Assembly: GCA_022769185.1 (NCBI GenBank) | Contig: JALEKG010000009.1 | Coordinates: 1 to 64,000 of the forward strand | Source: Dorea sp. | Lineage (GTDB): Bacteria; Bacillota; Clostridia; Lachnospirales; Lachnospiraceae | Reading direction: 5' to 3' | Length of the DNA stretch: 64,000 bases | Shown: in pieces, positions 8,246 through 17,295 of the stretch | Layout of the letters: every line of letters begins with the position of its first letter | How positions within the stretch are numbered: position 1 is the stretch's first letter | Position numbers and translations under genes: made by a program | The notes under the pieces: model-generated | The model's input: the letters and a program-made list of their open reading frames with translations, nothing else | Told to the model about the DNA's origin: nothing | Database searches by the model: none

Positions 8246-9358
8246 ATGGCAAGTTTATCACTGAAGCACATTAATAAGACATATCCTAACGGATTTGAAG
8301 CAGTTAAAGATTTCAACCTTGAGATTGAGGATAAAGAATTTATCATCTTCGTAGGACCTTCAGGATGTGGAAAATCTACAACACTTCGTATGGTTGCTGG
8401 TCTTGAAGAGATTACATCCGGTGAATTAAAGATTGGGGACAAGGTTGTAAATGATGTAGAACCTAAGGACAGAGATATTGCGATGGTATTCCAGAACTAC
8501 GCTCTGTATCCACATATGACAGTATATGATAACATGGCATTTGGTCTGAAATTAAGAAAAGTACCAAAGGATCAGATTGATGAGATGGTTCGTGAAGCTG
8601 CTAAGATCCTGGATCTGGAGCCATTGCTTGATCGTAAACCGAAGGCTCTTTCCGGTGGACAGAGACAGCGTGTTGCTATGGGACGTGCTATCGTACGTAA
8701 TCCTAAGGTATTCCTTATGGATGAGCCTCTTTCAAACCTGGATGCTAAACTTCGTGGACAGATGCGTGTTGAGATCTCCAGATTACATCAGAGATTAGGT
8801 ACAACAATCATTTACGTAACACATGACCAGACAGAAGCTATGACACTGGGAACCAGAATCGTAGTTATGAATGCCGGTGTTGTTCAGCAGGTAGATACAC
8901 CACAGACACTGTATGATCGTCCGTGCAACCTGTTCGTAGCAGGATTCATCGGATCTCCACAGATGAACTTTGTTGATGCAACATGTAAAGTTGTTGGCGA
9001 CAAGGTATATCTGGTAGCAGGACCTTCAGAGATTGAACTTCCACCAGCAAAAGCTAAGAAGCTGATCGAAGGCGGATATGCAGGAAAGACCGTTGTTCTC
9101 GGAATTCGTCCGGAAGATGTTCATGATGAGCAGATGTTCATCGAGTCTTCTCCGAATACTGTAATCGAAGCTAAGATCCGTGTATACGAAATGCTTGGTG
9201 CAGAAGTATTCTTATACTTCGACTATGAAGGATCCAGCATGACAGCAAGAGTAGATCCAAGAACAACAGCAAGAACAGGCGACACTGTTAAATTTGCACT
9301 GGACGCTGAAAAGATTCACGTATTTGATAAAGAGACAGAGCAGACAATTACAAACTAG
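8246..9358 (+). CDS. UgpC/MsmX-type ABC transporter ATPase (orphan copy)
   Basis: A 370-residue ATP-binding subunit for carbohydrate importers of the CUT1 class. Walker A GPSGCGKST near residue 37, Q-loop FQNYALYPH, signature LSGGQRQR near residue 135, Walker B VFLMDEP and the H-loop THDQTEAM are all intact, followed by the C-terminal TOBE/MalK regulatory domain. It stands alone between terminators, with no permease or binding protein, as expected for a shared ATPase such as MsmX that serves several importers. Its codons (CGT, AAC, GTT, GGA) are more biased than in neighbours, suggesting high expression. GGAGG lies 12 bases before the ATG. A second, operon-bound copy is at 52889-53974. Confidence 0.93.
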   Translation: MASLSLKHINKTYPNGFEAVKDFNLEIEDKEFIIFVGPSGCGKSTTLRMVAGLEEITSGELKIGDKVVNDVEPKDRDIAMVFQNYALYPHMTVYDNMAFGLKLRKVPKDQIDEMVREAAKILDLEPLLDRKPKALSGGQRQRVAMGRAIVRNPKVFLMDEPLSNLDAKLRGQMRVEISRLHQRLGTTIIYVTHDQTEAMTLGTRIVVMNAGVVQQVDTPQTLYDRPCNLFVAGFIGSPQMNFVDATCKVVGDKVYLVAGPSEIELPPAKAKKLIEGGYAGKTVVLGIRPEDVHDEQMFIESSPNTVIEAKIRVYEMLGAEVFLYFDYEGSSMTARVDPRTTARTGDTVKFALDAEKIHVFDKETEQTITN

Positions 9359-9372
9359 GAAAAAGCAACGAG

Positions 9373-9402
9373 GCCGGACGCGAAAAGCGTCTGGCCTTCT
9401 TT
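9373..9402 (+). terminator. Terminator of the orphan ABC ATPase gene
   Basis: Ten-base stem GGCCGGACGC/GCGTCTGGCC (one G-U pair), five-base loop, then a T-rich tail TTCTTTTC. Confidence 0.88.
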
Positions 9403-9435
9403 TCATTTCCGAAGAACGTATTCTATAATTTTTTC

Positions 9436-9463
9436 TTGTCGGATAAGGATAATCTGTTATAAT
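9436..9463 (+). promoter_or_regulatory. Promoter of the PucR-hydratase pair
   Basis: TTGTCG, 16-base spacer, perfect TATAAT, about 60 bases before the GTG start at 9525. Confidence 0.65.
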
Positions 9464-9524
9464 GGATGCATAGCGAGGGGGATTTCCCTGCTTTCGCGGA
9501 ATGAAAAGAACAGGAGGTTATCGG

Positions 9525-10610
9525 GTGTTATCGAATCAGATATTGCATAAAGCTGTGCAGGATATTAAAGATATCACGGGATACGAGTGTGCTGTCTGGG
9601 AGGTTCAGGGAGTCTGTCTTGTGCTGACCAGTGAGAAGATGGCTGAATGTGGAGCGGCAGTTGCAGCGTTTCGGGAACGTGCAGAAGTAATAAGAGAAGA
9701 GATCCAGAACGGTATCGGGATGTTTCTGGTCTATGATGATGATGAACCGGCATATGTGCTGGTATTAAAAGGAGAAGGACCTCAGCTTCAGATGGCAGGA
9801 AGGATGGGGGCCAGTCAGATCAGCAACCTTCTGTTTGCTTATAAAGAGAGAATGGATAAGAATCGTTTTATCCAGAATCTGTTGTTGGATAACCTGCTTT
9901 TGGTTGATATTTATAACCAGGCGAAAAAGATGAAGATACCGGTGGAATGCAGAAGAGCTGTGTTTGTAGTAGAGCCAAAAAATGAAGGAGACAGCCTGGT
10001 GCTTGAAACTCTGAAAGGTCTCTATGCTGTCGGAACAAAAGATTTTGTAACGGCGGTAGATGAAGGTCATTCGATTATTGTTAAATCATTACAGACAACA
10101 GATGGTTATCCGCAGATGTATCAGATGGCCAGAGAGCTGGTTGATACGCTGAATGCGGAAGCAATGGTAAGTGTGAGAGTTGCCTATGGAACAATTGTAG
10201 ATGAATTGAAGGATGTGTCAAAGTCTTATAAAGAGGCAGACATGGCGCTTGAAGTAGGAAGAGTTTTCTATACGGAGAAAAAGATCCTGGCTTATAATGA
10301 GCTGGGAATCGGACGGCTGATCCATCAGCTTCCGACTTCTCTTTGTGATATGTTTTTAAATGAAGTATTTGAGGGTGGGTCAGTTGGCCGTTTTGAAGAA
10401 GAAGAACTTACGACCGTTTATACGTTTTTTGATAATAACCTGAACATATCAGAGACAGCAAGAAAATTATATATACATCGTAATACATTGGTGTACCGGC
10501 TGGAGAAGATCCAGAAAAAGACGGGATTAGATGTCAGAGTATTTGATGATGCGTTGACATTTAAGATAGCTATGATGGTAGCAGATCATATGAGATATAT
10601 GAAAGATTAG
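9525..10610 (+). CDS. PucR/CdaR-type transcriptional regulator
   Basis: A 361-residue regulator with a C-terminal helix-turn-helix of the PucR/CdaR family: [22 protein letters not shown] near residue 310-330, preceded by a GGDEF-like central region. The N-terminal part starts like a sugar-diacid-recognition domain ([24 protein letters not shown]). The start is placed at GTG 9525, because AGGAGG ends 7 bases before it; the ATG at 9501 lacks a ribosome site. It ends 13 bases before the hydratase gene, so the two are co-transcribed and it may control that operon. The ligand is unknown; a hydroxy- or dicarboxylic acid would fit the partner but is a guess. Confidence 0.82.
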   Translation: MLSNQILHKAVQDIKDITGYECAVWEVQGVCLVLTSEKMAECGAAVAAFRERAEVIREEIQNGIGMFLVYDDDEPAYVLVLKGEGPQLQMAGRMGASQISNLLFAYKERMDKNRFIQNLLLDNLLLVDIYNQAKKMKIPVECRRAVFVVEPKNEGDSLVLETLKGLYAVGTKDFVTAVDEGHSIIVKSLQTTDGYPQMYQMARELVDTLNAEAMVSVRVAYGTIVDELKDVSKSYKEADMALEVGRVFYTEKKILAYNELGIGRLIHQLPTSLCDMFLNEVFEGGSVGRFEEEELTTVYTFFDNNLNISETARKLYIHRNTLVYRLEKIQKKTGLDVRVFDDALTFKIAMMVADHMRYMKD

Positions 10611-10623
10611 GAGGAGACAAGAC

Positions 10624-12903
10624 ATGGTGAAATTATACGACAAAGGAGTCTATCTGCTGAATGGAACAGAAATTGTGGAATGTCCACAAGAGGCTTCGGC
10701 AAAGGCTGGAAGAGAGGTGACACAGGAAGAAGCTGCAAAGAATACGATGGCATATCGGATTCTGGCGGATCATAATATATCTGGAAATATGGAGCGTCTG
10801 CAGATTAAGTTTGATAAATTGACATCTCATGACATTACGTTTGTAGGAATTATTCAGACGGCAAGAGCATCTGGACTTGAGAAATTTCCGATTCCTTATG
10901 TGCTGACCAACTGCCATAACTCTTTGTGTGCAGTCGGAGGGACGATCAATGAGGATGACCACATGTTTGGACTTACCTGCGCGAAAAAGTATGGTGGAGT
11001 TTATGTTCCGCCTCATCAGGCAGTCATTCATCAGTATGCGCGTGAGATGCTTTCTGGTGGCGGTAAGATGATCCTTGGATCTGACAGTCATACCCGTTAT
11101 GGCGCACTTGGCACTATGGCAATGGGTGAAGGCGGACCAGAGCTTGTAAAGCAGCTTTTAAATAAAACCTATGACATTAAGATGCCAGGTGTAGTCGGAA
11201 TTTATCTGGATGGAGAGCCGATGAAAGGAGTTGGACCTCAGGACGTTGCACTTGCAATCATTGGTGCTACATTTGCCAACGGATATGTGAACAATAAAGT
11301 GATGGAATTTGTCGGACCAGGCGTTGGAAAACTGAGCGCAGATTTCCGTATCGGAATCGATGTTATGACGACTGAGACAACCTGTCTGTCCTCCATCTGG
11401 AAAACAGATGAGAAGATTCAGGAGTTCTACGAGATCCACGGAAGAGCGGAAGAGTATAAAGAGCTGAATCCTGGAGATGTTACTTATTATGATGGCATGG
11501 TATATGTAAACTTAAGTGAGATCAAACCGATGATCGCAATGCCATTCCATCCATCCAATGTATATACGATCGATGAAGTGAATGCAAATCTTGCAGATGT
11601 CCTTCATGATGTGGAACAGAAGGCGCTGGTAAGTCTGGACGGCGCTGTAGATTATTCTCTCCAGAATAAGATTATAGATGGTAAATTATACGTAGATCAG
11701 GGGATCATCGCAGGATGTGCCGGTGGTGGATTTGAAAATATCTGTGCGGCAGCAGACATTATTAAGGGACGTTATATAGGATCTGATGAATTTACCTTCA
11801 GTGTATATCCGGCAAGTACTCCGATCTATATGGAACTGGTGAAGAACGGAGCGGTTGCAGATCTGATGGAAGCAGGAACCATTGTGAAGACGGCATTCTG
11901 CGGACCATGCTTTGGCGCTGGCGATACACCGGCAAATAATGCATTTTCAATCCGGCATTCTACACGTAACTTCCCGAACCGTGAAGGCTCTAAGCTTCAG
12001 AGTGGTCAGATCGCATCTGTAGCATTGATGGATGCACGTTCTATTGCAGCAACGGCGGCAAACAAAGGATTCCTTACTCCGGCAACAGCGATGGATGTAG
12101 AATATAAAGGACGGAAATATCATTTTGATAAAAATATTTACGCAAATCGTGTATTTGACAGTAAGGGCGTGGCAGATCCATCTGTTGAGATTAAATTTGG
12201 CCCGAATATCAAGGACTGGCCTGCTATGCCGGCATTAACTGAGAATCTGCTTCTGAAAGTGGTATCGGAGATTCATGATCCTGTAACAACAACCGATGAG
12301 CTGATTCCATCTGGTGAGACTTCTTCTTATCGTTCCAATCCGCTGGGACTGGCAGAGTTTGCTCTTTCCAGAAAAGATCCTGCTTATGTGGGACGTGCAA
12401 AAGAGGTTCAGAAGGCAGAAAAGGCTATCGAAGCCGGTCAGTGCCCACTGGAAGTCCTGGAGGAACTGAAACCAGTAATGGCGAAAATAAATGAAGTTTA
12501 TCCGGAAGCAGGAAGAGGAAATCTCGGAATCGGAAGTACGATCTTTGCAGTGAAACCGGGGGACGGTTCTGCAAGAGAACAGGCAGCATCCTGCCAGAAA
12601 GTACTTGGCGGATGGGCGAACATCGCAAATGAGTATGCAACCAAGAGATATCGTTCAAACCTGATTAACTGGGGAATGCTTCCGTTCATTACGGAAGAAG
12701 ATCACGAACATTTAAGCTTTAAGAACGGAGATTATATTTTTGTTCCAGAGATTAAGAAAGCAATTGAGGAGAAGGCATCTGAGGTGAAAGCTTATGTGGT
12801 CGGAGAAGAATTAAAAGAAATCACATTGAAACTGGGAGATATGACAGACGCAGAGCGTGAGATCATTCTCAAAGGATGTCTGATCAATTATTACAGAGGA
12901 TAA
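10624..12903 (+). CDS. Aconitase-family hydratase (YbhJ-like)
   Basis: A 759-residue member of the aconitase superfamily, closest in feel to the E. coli YbhJ 'hydratase' group rather than AcnA/AcnB. It should catalyse reversible hydration/dehydration of a hydroxy-tricarboxylate through a 4Fe-4S cluster. Cluster ligands can be seen as a Cys in the IIAGCAGGG stretch and the pair in FCGPCFGAG (residues about 365 and 426-429). The substrate-loop [20 protein letters not shown] and the C-terminal swivel domain with [13 protein letters not shown] are present. AGGAGGAG precedes the ATG. Paired with the PucR-type gene. It could be the cell's aconitase (a citrate synthase lies at 57529) or act on another acid. 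Confidence 0.85.
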   Translation: MVKLYDKGVYLLNGTEIVECPQEASAKAGREVTQEEAAKNTMAYRILADHNISGNMERLQIKFDKLTSHDITFVGIIQTARASGLEKFPIPYVLTNCHNSLCAVGGTINEDDHMFGLTCAKKYGGVYVPPHQAVIHQYAREMLSGGGKMILGSDSHTRYGALGTMAMGEGGPELVKQLLNKTYDIKMPGVVGIYLDGEPMKGVGPQDVALAIIGATFANGYVNNKVMEFVGPGVGKLSADFRIGIDVMTTETTCLSSIWKTDEKIQEFYEIHGRAEEYKELNPGDVTYYDGMVYVNLSEIKPMIAMPFHPSNVYTIDEVNANLADVLHDVEQKALVSLDGAVDYSLQNKIIDGKLYVDQGIIAGCAGGGFENICAAADIIKGRYIGSDEFTFSVYPASTPIYMELVKNGAVADLMEAGTIVKTAFCGPCFGAGDTPANNAFSIRHSTRNFPNREGSKLQSGQIASVALMDARSIAATAANKGFLTPATAMDVEYKGRKYHFDKNIYANRVFDSKGVADPSVEIKFGPNIKDWPAMPALTENLLLKVVSEIHDPVTTTDELIPSGETSSYRSNPLGLAEFALSRKDPAYVGRAKEVQKAEKAIEAGQCPLEVLEELKPVMAKINEVYPEAGRGNLGIGSTIFAVKPGDGSAREQAASCQKVLGGWANIANEYATKRYRSNLINWGMLPFITEEDHEHLSFKNGDYIFVPEIKKAIEEKASEVKAYVVGEELKEITLKLGDMTDAEREIILKGCLINYYRG

Positions 12904-12953
12904 AATAATCAATGGGTATCCTTTGTTATAATTGAACGCAGGAGGATACGAGT

Positions 12954-13751
12954 ATGAAAAGAAAAATATGGATTGCGGTAGTACTGGCAGTCATCCTGGC
13001 GGCAGGATGTGGAAAATCCGGTACAGATACAACTTCTTCAGATTCTTCTGAAAGTGTATCGGAAGAATCTGAGAAAAAGGGAACCTCAGAAGAGGAACCC
13101 CAGAACGATGATTCATCGGAGACAGAGGAAGAGGTGGAGGGAGATGCAGCGACTCATTATATCAGAGATATCTATGCAGATCAGATATCTCGATATGATA
13201 CGGCTCTTTCGGAACAATGGGAAGAGGAGCAGTATTATGAAGAAGATATGAGTGCGCTGGCTGCTTCATTTTATGAGGGGAATCCACTGGAGAATGTAGG
13301 ATTTGCATTGATGGATCTGGGAAATGACGGATATTATGAGTTACTGATCGGTGCGATAAATGGAGCAGATCAGGATCCGGTTTTGTTTGAGGTCTGGACA
13401 GTGGAAGACGGAAAACCGGTGAAGTTGTGTACGAGTGGTTCACGTAATAGATATTATTTGTGCTATATGGAAGAAGATGATCTGTATCTGATCGCAAATG
13501 AAGGTGCCAATGGTGCAGCTAACTCTGCGGATCATTACTATCGGATGGACGGTACAAAAATGGCAGTGGTTCAGGGAGTTGTATTTGATGCGGAAGCAGA
13601 TGAAGAGCATCCGTGGTTCCTTTCGGGAGATGATGACTGGGATATCTCGAATGATACTCCTGTCGATGAAAAAATGGCACAGGATATCATTGATTCTTAT
13701 AGAAATTCTTATATCATACCGGAATATATTCCTTATAGTTCTTACAAATAA
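12954..13751 (+). CDS. Uncharacterised lipoprotein
   Basis: A 265-residue lipoprotein. Residues 1-19 form a lipoprotein signal peptide with lipobox LAAGC, followed by a low-complexity Ser/Glu/Asp/Thr linker to about residue 65. The folded part contains FALMDLGNDGYYELLIG, an EF-hand/FG-GAP-like acidic turn common in Firmicute extracellular proteins, suggesting a small beta-rich domain that may bind calcium. AGGAGG lies 9 bases before the ATG; a TATAAT at 12927-12932 is a likely -10. It has its own terminator (13768-13801). Function unknown; the product should be anchored on the outer face of the membrane. Confidence 0.8.
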   Translation: MKRKIWIAVVLAVILAAGCGKSGTDTTSSDSSESVSEESEKKGTSEEEPQNDDSSETEEEVEGDAATHYIRDIYADQISRYDTALSEQWEEEQYYEEDMSALAASFYEGNPLENVGFALMDLGNDGYYELLIGAINGADQDPVLFEVWTVEDGKPVKLCTSGSRNRYYLCYMEEDDLYLIANEGANGAANSADHYYRMDGTKMAVVQGVVFDAEADEEHPWFLSGDDDWDISNDTPVDEKMAQDIIDSYRNSYIIPEYIPYSSYK

Positions 13752-13767
13752 TGCTAATTTGAATTTT

Positions 13768-13801
13768 GGGCTTCGATTATCATATCGCGGCCCTTTTTTT
13801 A
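13768..13801 (+). terminator. Terminator after the lipoprotein gene
   Basis: Stem GGGCTTCGAT/ATCGCGGCCC with one mismatch and one G-T pair, six-base loop, then eight T. Confidence 0.8.
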
Positions 13802-13806
13802 TAAAT

Positions 13807-13840
13807 GTTGCAACAGTTTTCAGGTTCAAAGACTCTAATA
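13807..13840 (+). promoter_or_regulatory. Possible ECF-type promoter of the sigma gene
   Basis: TGCAAC followed by a T-rich stretch and, about 16 bases later, GACTCTAA resembles the AAC / CGTC-like architecture of ECF promoters and lies about 55 bases before the sigma gene. Autoregulation would be typical, but the match is loose and no second copy was found to support it. Confidence 0.3.
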
Positions 13841-13896
13841 GATATCAGAATAGGATAGCAGAGGAATTGGACAGGAAGGAGAAGGGAGGAGAAGGT

Positions 13897-14376
13897 ATGC
13901 AATGTGATTCGAAGACGTTTGCAAAGATGTATGAAGAAATATATGTGGATCTGTATCGGTATGCTTTATGTATGTTAAAGAACCGGCATGAGGCGGAGGA
14001 TGCGGTCAGTGAGGCAGTCATAGCTGCTTATGAAAATATCCGGAAACTTCGGAAAGAAAATGCGTTTAAGAGCTGGATATTTACGATTCTGGCAAACGTG
14101 TGTAAAAAGAAAATGAAACAGGCGACAAAGGAAGTACATAATGGTGTCGAATCGATGGATGACTGGATTGCTGCAGAGTCTCCCGATTACGGGATAGGGA
14201 CAGATGTAAGGCGTGCATTTTTTATTTTGTCAGAGGAAGAGCAGATGATTGTGGGAATGTCCGTCTTTGGTGGATATAACAGTAAAGAAATCGGGAAGAT
14301 ACTCGGGATGAATTCCAATACGGTACGTTCGAGACGAAGCCGCGCGCTTCAAAAAATGGAATGTATATTAAAGTAA
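13897..14376 (+). CDS. ECF-type RNA polymerase sigma factor
   Basis: A 159-residue sigma-70 family factor with region 2 (YVDLYRYALCMLKNRHEAEDAVSEAVIAAYENI, residues about 12-45, including the -10 recognition helix) and region 4 (LSEEEQMIVGMSVFGGYNSKEIGKIL with helix-turn-helix NSNTVRSRRSRALQKM). Length and two-domain make-up fit an extracytoplasmic-function sigma factor. The ATG at 13897 follows GGAGGAGAAGG; the much longer in-frame ORF upstream crosses a terminator and is not real. It is followed 17 bases later by a single-pass membrane protein with a large outer beta-propeller, which is the likely anti-sigma. Confidence 0.9.
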   Translation: MQCDSKTFAKMYEEIYVDLYRYALCMLKNRHEAEDAVSEAVIAAYENIRKLRKENAFKSWIFTILANVCKKKMKQATKEVHNGVESMDDWIAAESPDYGIGTDVRRAFFILSEEEQMIVGMSVFGGYNSKEIGKILGMNSNTVRSRRSRALQKMECILK

Positions 14377-14393
14377 GGAAAGGAGACTGCGGT

Positions 14394-16307
14394 ATGGATA
14401 AGAATGAAAAAAATGTAATGGACCGGATCCGAAAGGCAACTGATGATGTAGAAGTACCGGATCGCCTGAAGCCGGAACGGATGCAAGAAGTGTTAGAAGG
14501 GAAAAAGCCAAAGAAGAGATTGCAGATCTATCGGATTGGCCTGCTTGCTGCGGCCTGTCTGGCTGTTGTGTCAGGAATTTTGTTATGGATGAGCTCAAAA
14601 GAGGATCTAGCTGTAGGAATCAATAGAAGTCAGAATGGTGGAAAAGAAAAGATTAGTGACAATAAGCAGATTGCTTCTGCTGAGAACTATGAACAGATCT
14701 ATGATTATATTAAGGAATATCAGGATCGTATGGAGATTCAGGAACGAAGTTCAACCACATACGATATTGGAAGTATGGAAATGGAATCATCGGAAGATAG
14801 TGCTGCCACGAGCGGCAGTTATTCTGGTGATTATTCTCAGACGAATGTCAGACAGGAAGGTGTAGATGAAGGCGATATTGTAAAGACGGATGGCAGGTAT
14901 CTGTATGTGGTAGAAGACAACGGGCAGACTGTAGATATTGTAAAAGCCGATGGAGGAAATCTTGAAAAGTCTGGAAGTATTGAGCTGGGAAAAGACTATG
15001 ATATCCGGGAGATTTATCTGAATACAGAAAAGCAAAAACTGGTGATAGTCTGTGAAAGGGTGGTATTGTACAATGACAGTTTTGAAGCACAGACGGATTC
15101 TGTAGAAGATGATTATGTATGGGAAGAGCAAAAGACAGTGGCGATTACGTATGATATCCAGGATGTGTCGCATCCTTCGGAAGAAGGAAGAGTATCTCAG
15201 AGTGGCAGCTATAGCTCTTCCAGAATGGCAGGAGGATATCTGTATCTTTTCAGTGAGTATTATGTCGGAGGAGAAATTGATAAAGTAGAACCGCGAACTT
15301 ATATTCCGTTGATTAATGAGAAAACGATAGAAGAAAGCAGCATCTGTCTTCCGCAGATAGCTCAGGGCTGTATGTATGAAGTAATTACCTCCATAAATAT
15401 TGAAAATCCCGATCAGGTGGAAGATAATAAAGCGATTTTCAGTAAAGGCGGCCAGGTCTATGTAAGTAATCATAATATTTATTTCTATGAGACGGAATGG
15501 AGTGATTTTGATTCTTCTGTAACAACCATCAGAAAGATTTCTTATCAAAATGGCCAATTGGAAGCAAAGAAACAGGGATCCTTCAAGGGGTATCTGAATG
15601 ATTCGTTTTCCATTGATGAGTACGATGGATACTTAAGAGTAGTAACGACATTTGGTGATACCAATGCGGTATATGTATTGGATGAAAATCTGAAGGTTAC
15701 CGGATCAATTGAAGATCTGGCAGAAGATGAGAGAATCTATTCAGCCAGGTTTTTCGGGGATACCGGATATTTTGTTACATTTAGGGAAACCGATCCGCTT
15801 TTTAGCGTAGATCTGTCGGACCCGGAAAATCCAAAGATTCTGGGTGAGCTTAAAATTCCAGGATTTTCTGAATATTTGCATTTCTACGGAGAAGATCGGC
15901 TGCTCGGAATTGGAATGTCGGCAGATGAAGAGACAGGAAGTGCAGAAAATGTGAAACTTTCCATGTTTGATATTTCTGACAATACAGACGTTAAAGAAGT
16001 GGCAATGTATGAGCTGGAGGATGTGTTTGGTACAGATGTTTCTTATGATTATAAGTCGGTTTTGGCAGATCCGGAAAAAAATCTAATTGGATTTGCAGGA
16101 TACACATGGAGCGGTGAGAACTATTATCTGTTCACTTATGATGAAAAAGACGGGTTTATCTGTAAGCTGGAAGAGGAGATTAATGGAAATACTTCCAGAG
16201 GAACACGGGGAATTTATATACAGGATACTTTATATGTGATCCAGGGAAATGTCATTGAGGCATATCGTCTGTCAGATTCAGAGAAAGTAGGAGACTTTAT
16301 ATTGTAA
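14394..16307 (+). CDS. Membrane-anchored beta-propeller protein, probable anti-sigma factor
   Basis: A 637-residue protein with three parts: a charged cytosolic N-terminus (about 1-47, with VMDRIRKATDDVEVPDRL resembling the short anti-sigma helices), one transmembrane helix (about 48-68, IGLLAAACLAVVSGILLWM), and a large outer domain with repeated beta blades (DGRYLYVVEDNGQTVDIV, GYLYLFSEYYVGG, GGQVYVSNHNIYFYE, FFGDTGYFVTFRETDPLFSVDLSDPENPKILGELKIPGF), matching the PF09826-type secreted beta-propeller family. AAAGGAGA precedes the ATG. Placement 17 bases after the ECF sigma gene argues that the N-terminus holds the sigma factor and the propeller senses an envelope signal. The anti-sigma role is inferred from context and topology; the propeller family call is firm. 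Confidence 0.82.
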   Translation: MDKNEKNVMDRIRKATDDVEVPDRLKPERMQEVLEGKKPKKRLQIYRIGLLAAACLAVVSGILLWMSSKEDLAVGINRSQNGGKEKISDNKQIASAENYEQIYDYIKEYQDRMEIQERSSTTYDIGSMEMESSEDSAATSGSYSGDYSQTNVRQEGVDEGDIVKTDGRYLYVVEDNGQTVDIVKADGGNLEKSGSIELGKDYDIREIYLNTEKQKLVIVCERVVLYNDSFEAQTDSVEDDYVWEEQKTVAITYDIQDVSHPSEEGRVSQSGSYSSSRMAGGYLYLFSEYYVGGEIDKVEPRTYIPLINEKTIEESSICLPQIAQGCMYEVITSINIENPDQVEDNKAIFSKGGQVYVSNHNIYFYETEWSDFDSSVTTIRKISYQNGQLEAKKQGSFKGYLNDSFSIDEYDGYLRVVTTFGDTNAVYVLDENLKVTGSIEDLAEDERIYSARFFGDTGYFVTFRETDPLFSVDLSDPENPKILGELKIPGFSEYLHFYGEDRLLGIGMSADEETGSAENVKLSMFDISDNTDVKEVAMYELEDVFGTDVSYDYKSVLADPEKNLIGFAGYTWSGENYYLFTYDEKDGFICKLEEEINGNTSRGTRGIYIQDTLYVIQGNVIEAYRLSDSEKVGDFIL

Positions 16308-16417
16308 ATAAGAGCTGTAGTGTATTGTTATAATTAAAAAAATAGTTTAAAAAAATCAGAAAATTAAACAATAAAATACAAATTATAAATTAATAAAAAG
16401 AAAATATCAAAATAGTG

Positions 16418-16446
16418 TTGACAAATAGAAGGGCAGGTGATATTAT
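16418..16446 (+). promoter_or_regulatory. Strong sigma-A promoter with no intact gene behind it
   Basis: Perfect TTGACA, 17-base spacer, TATTAT. One of the best promoters in the window. Confidence 0.75.
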
Positions 16447-16534
16447 ATAATCAATCCAAAGGAAATCCATTATAAATCGAAAACAAGGATTCCTGACGAG
16501 AAAGGGAAGCTTGAAAATATCATAATATTAATAG

Positions 16535-16645
16535 TTTATATTTAATTTAAAGGCTGATCTTACATTTGATAAGATAATATTTGAAGATATTTCATATGAG
16601 GTATTTGGTAAAGCATCAAATGTTTTGTATCGAAAATCTTACTAA
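16535..16645 (+). pseudogene. Coding-like fragment without start
   Basis: Thirty-six sense codons followed by TAA with a protein-like composition (mixed hydrophobic and acidic residues: KADLTFDKIIFEDISYEVFG). It has no start codon or ribosome site and is preceded by TAG, so it is best read as a remnant. I do not recognise the family. Confidence 0.35.
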
Positions 16646-16758
16646 ATATGAATATTAAGAAATGATAGAAAGAAGTATTTATAATTGGAGAAAAATGATT
16701 CTCATATGTTGGTGAGTATCATAATAATTGGAAATAAAAGCAAAGGAGGCTTAATCCA

Positions 16759-16848
16759 TTGGACAATGTTATAGAATTTCATAATCAATATGTTAGTGGT
16801 ATGGCAAATAGAAGTTCCCATAGAATAAGCCTTAACCATAGAAGATAG
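16759..16848 (+). CDS. Possible 29-residue small protein or gene remnant
   Basis: A TTG start lies 9 bases after AAAGGAGG, a near-perfect ribosome site, and the frame runs 29 codons to TAG (MDNVIEFHNQYVSGMANRSS...). The residues downstream in other frames look coding-like but broken (for example DKIRELESEK at about 16860-16889), so this may be the start of a frameshifted gene instead of a genuine micro-protein. Confidence 0.35.
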   Translation: MDNVIEFHNQYVSGMANRSSHRISLNHRR

Positions 16849-17100
16849 GAACCGGTAAGATAAGATTAGAGAATTGGAATCGGAGAAGTAGAGAACCGGA
16901 TAATAAATATAGAGATTTGCAGACATATTGAATAGATACCACAGTAGAATAATTAGAAGATGTGTAAAGAAACATCAGATTATCTACAAACGTCGTTAAT
17001 GATTTCATTTGAATTTGAATAACGAAAAAGGGAAATGGGAACATTTTGAAAAAGAATGATCCTCCGATTATAAATATGAATGTTATAAAATTGAATAGTT

Positions 17101-17139
17101 AATAGCCATCATGATAAAAGTTGTGATGGCTATTTTTTT
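17101..17139 (+). terminator. Terminator of the orphan transcription unit
   Basis: Eleven-base perfect stem AATAGCCATCA/TGATGGCTATT, 12-base loop, and a T run reaching 17139. Confidence 0.85.
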
Positions 17140-17207
17140 CGTGAAGTGGAAGGAATGTAACTTTTGTAACTTTTGTAATATATTTTTAACATTTTTAGGA
17201 GGATATT

Positions 17208-17236
17208 TTGACAATACTCAGGCCATATGATAAACT
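17208..17236 (+). promoter_or_regulatory. Promoter of the 1255-residue multidomain protein
   Basis: TTGACA, 17-base spacer, TAAACT. Just upstream at 17158-17180 the unit TAACTTTTG is repeated in tandem. Confidence 0.65.
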
Positions 17237-17295
17237 TATATAAGTAAAAATGTAGGTTCACAGATTCGTTTAAATATATTATTGAGGTGAGAAAT

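Larger units (their letters stand above)
16308..17295 (+). other. AT-rich 1-kb region with a promoter, decayed coding fragments and a terminator
   Basis: No intact gene longer than 30 codons is present. A consensus promoter (16418-16446) and a strong terminator (17101-17139) bracket about 0.65 kb. Inside are an open stretch without a start (16535-16645) whose translation contains ADLTFDKIIFEDISYEVFG and ends in TAA, a TTG-start mini-ORF (16759-16848) with an excellent ribosome site, and a few other broken open stretches. The composition suggests one or more genes in decay, or an untranslated RNA. The promoter of the next gene is at 17208-17236. Confidence 0.55.

Noticed and set aside
13498..13896. 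Upstream extension of the sigma factor frame
   Set aside because: It runs through the lipoprotein gene in another frame and across its terminator; the sigma start at 13897 has a clear ribosome site.
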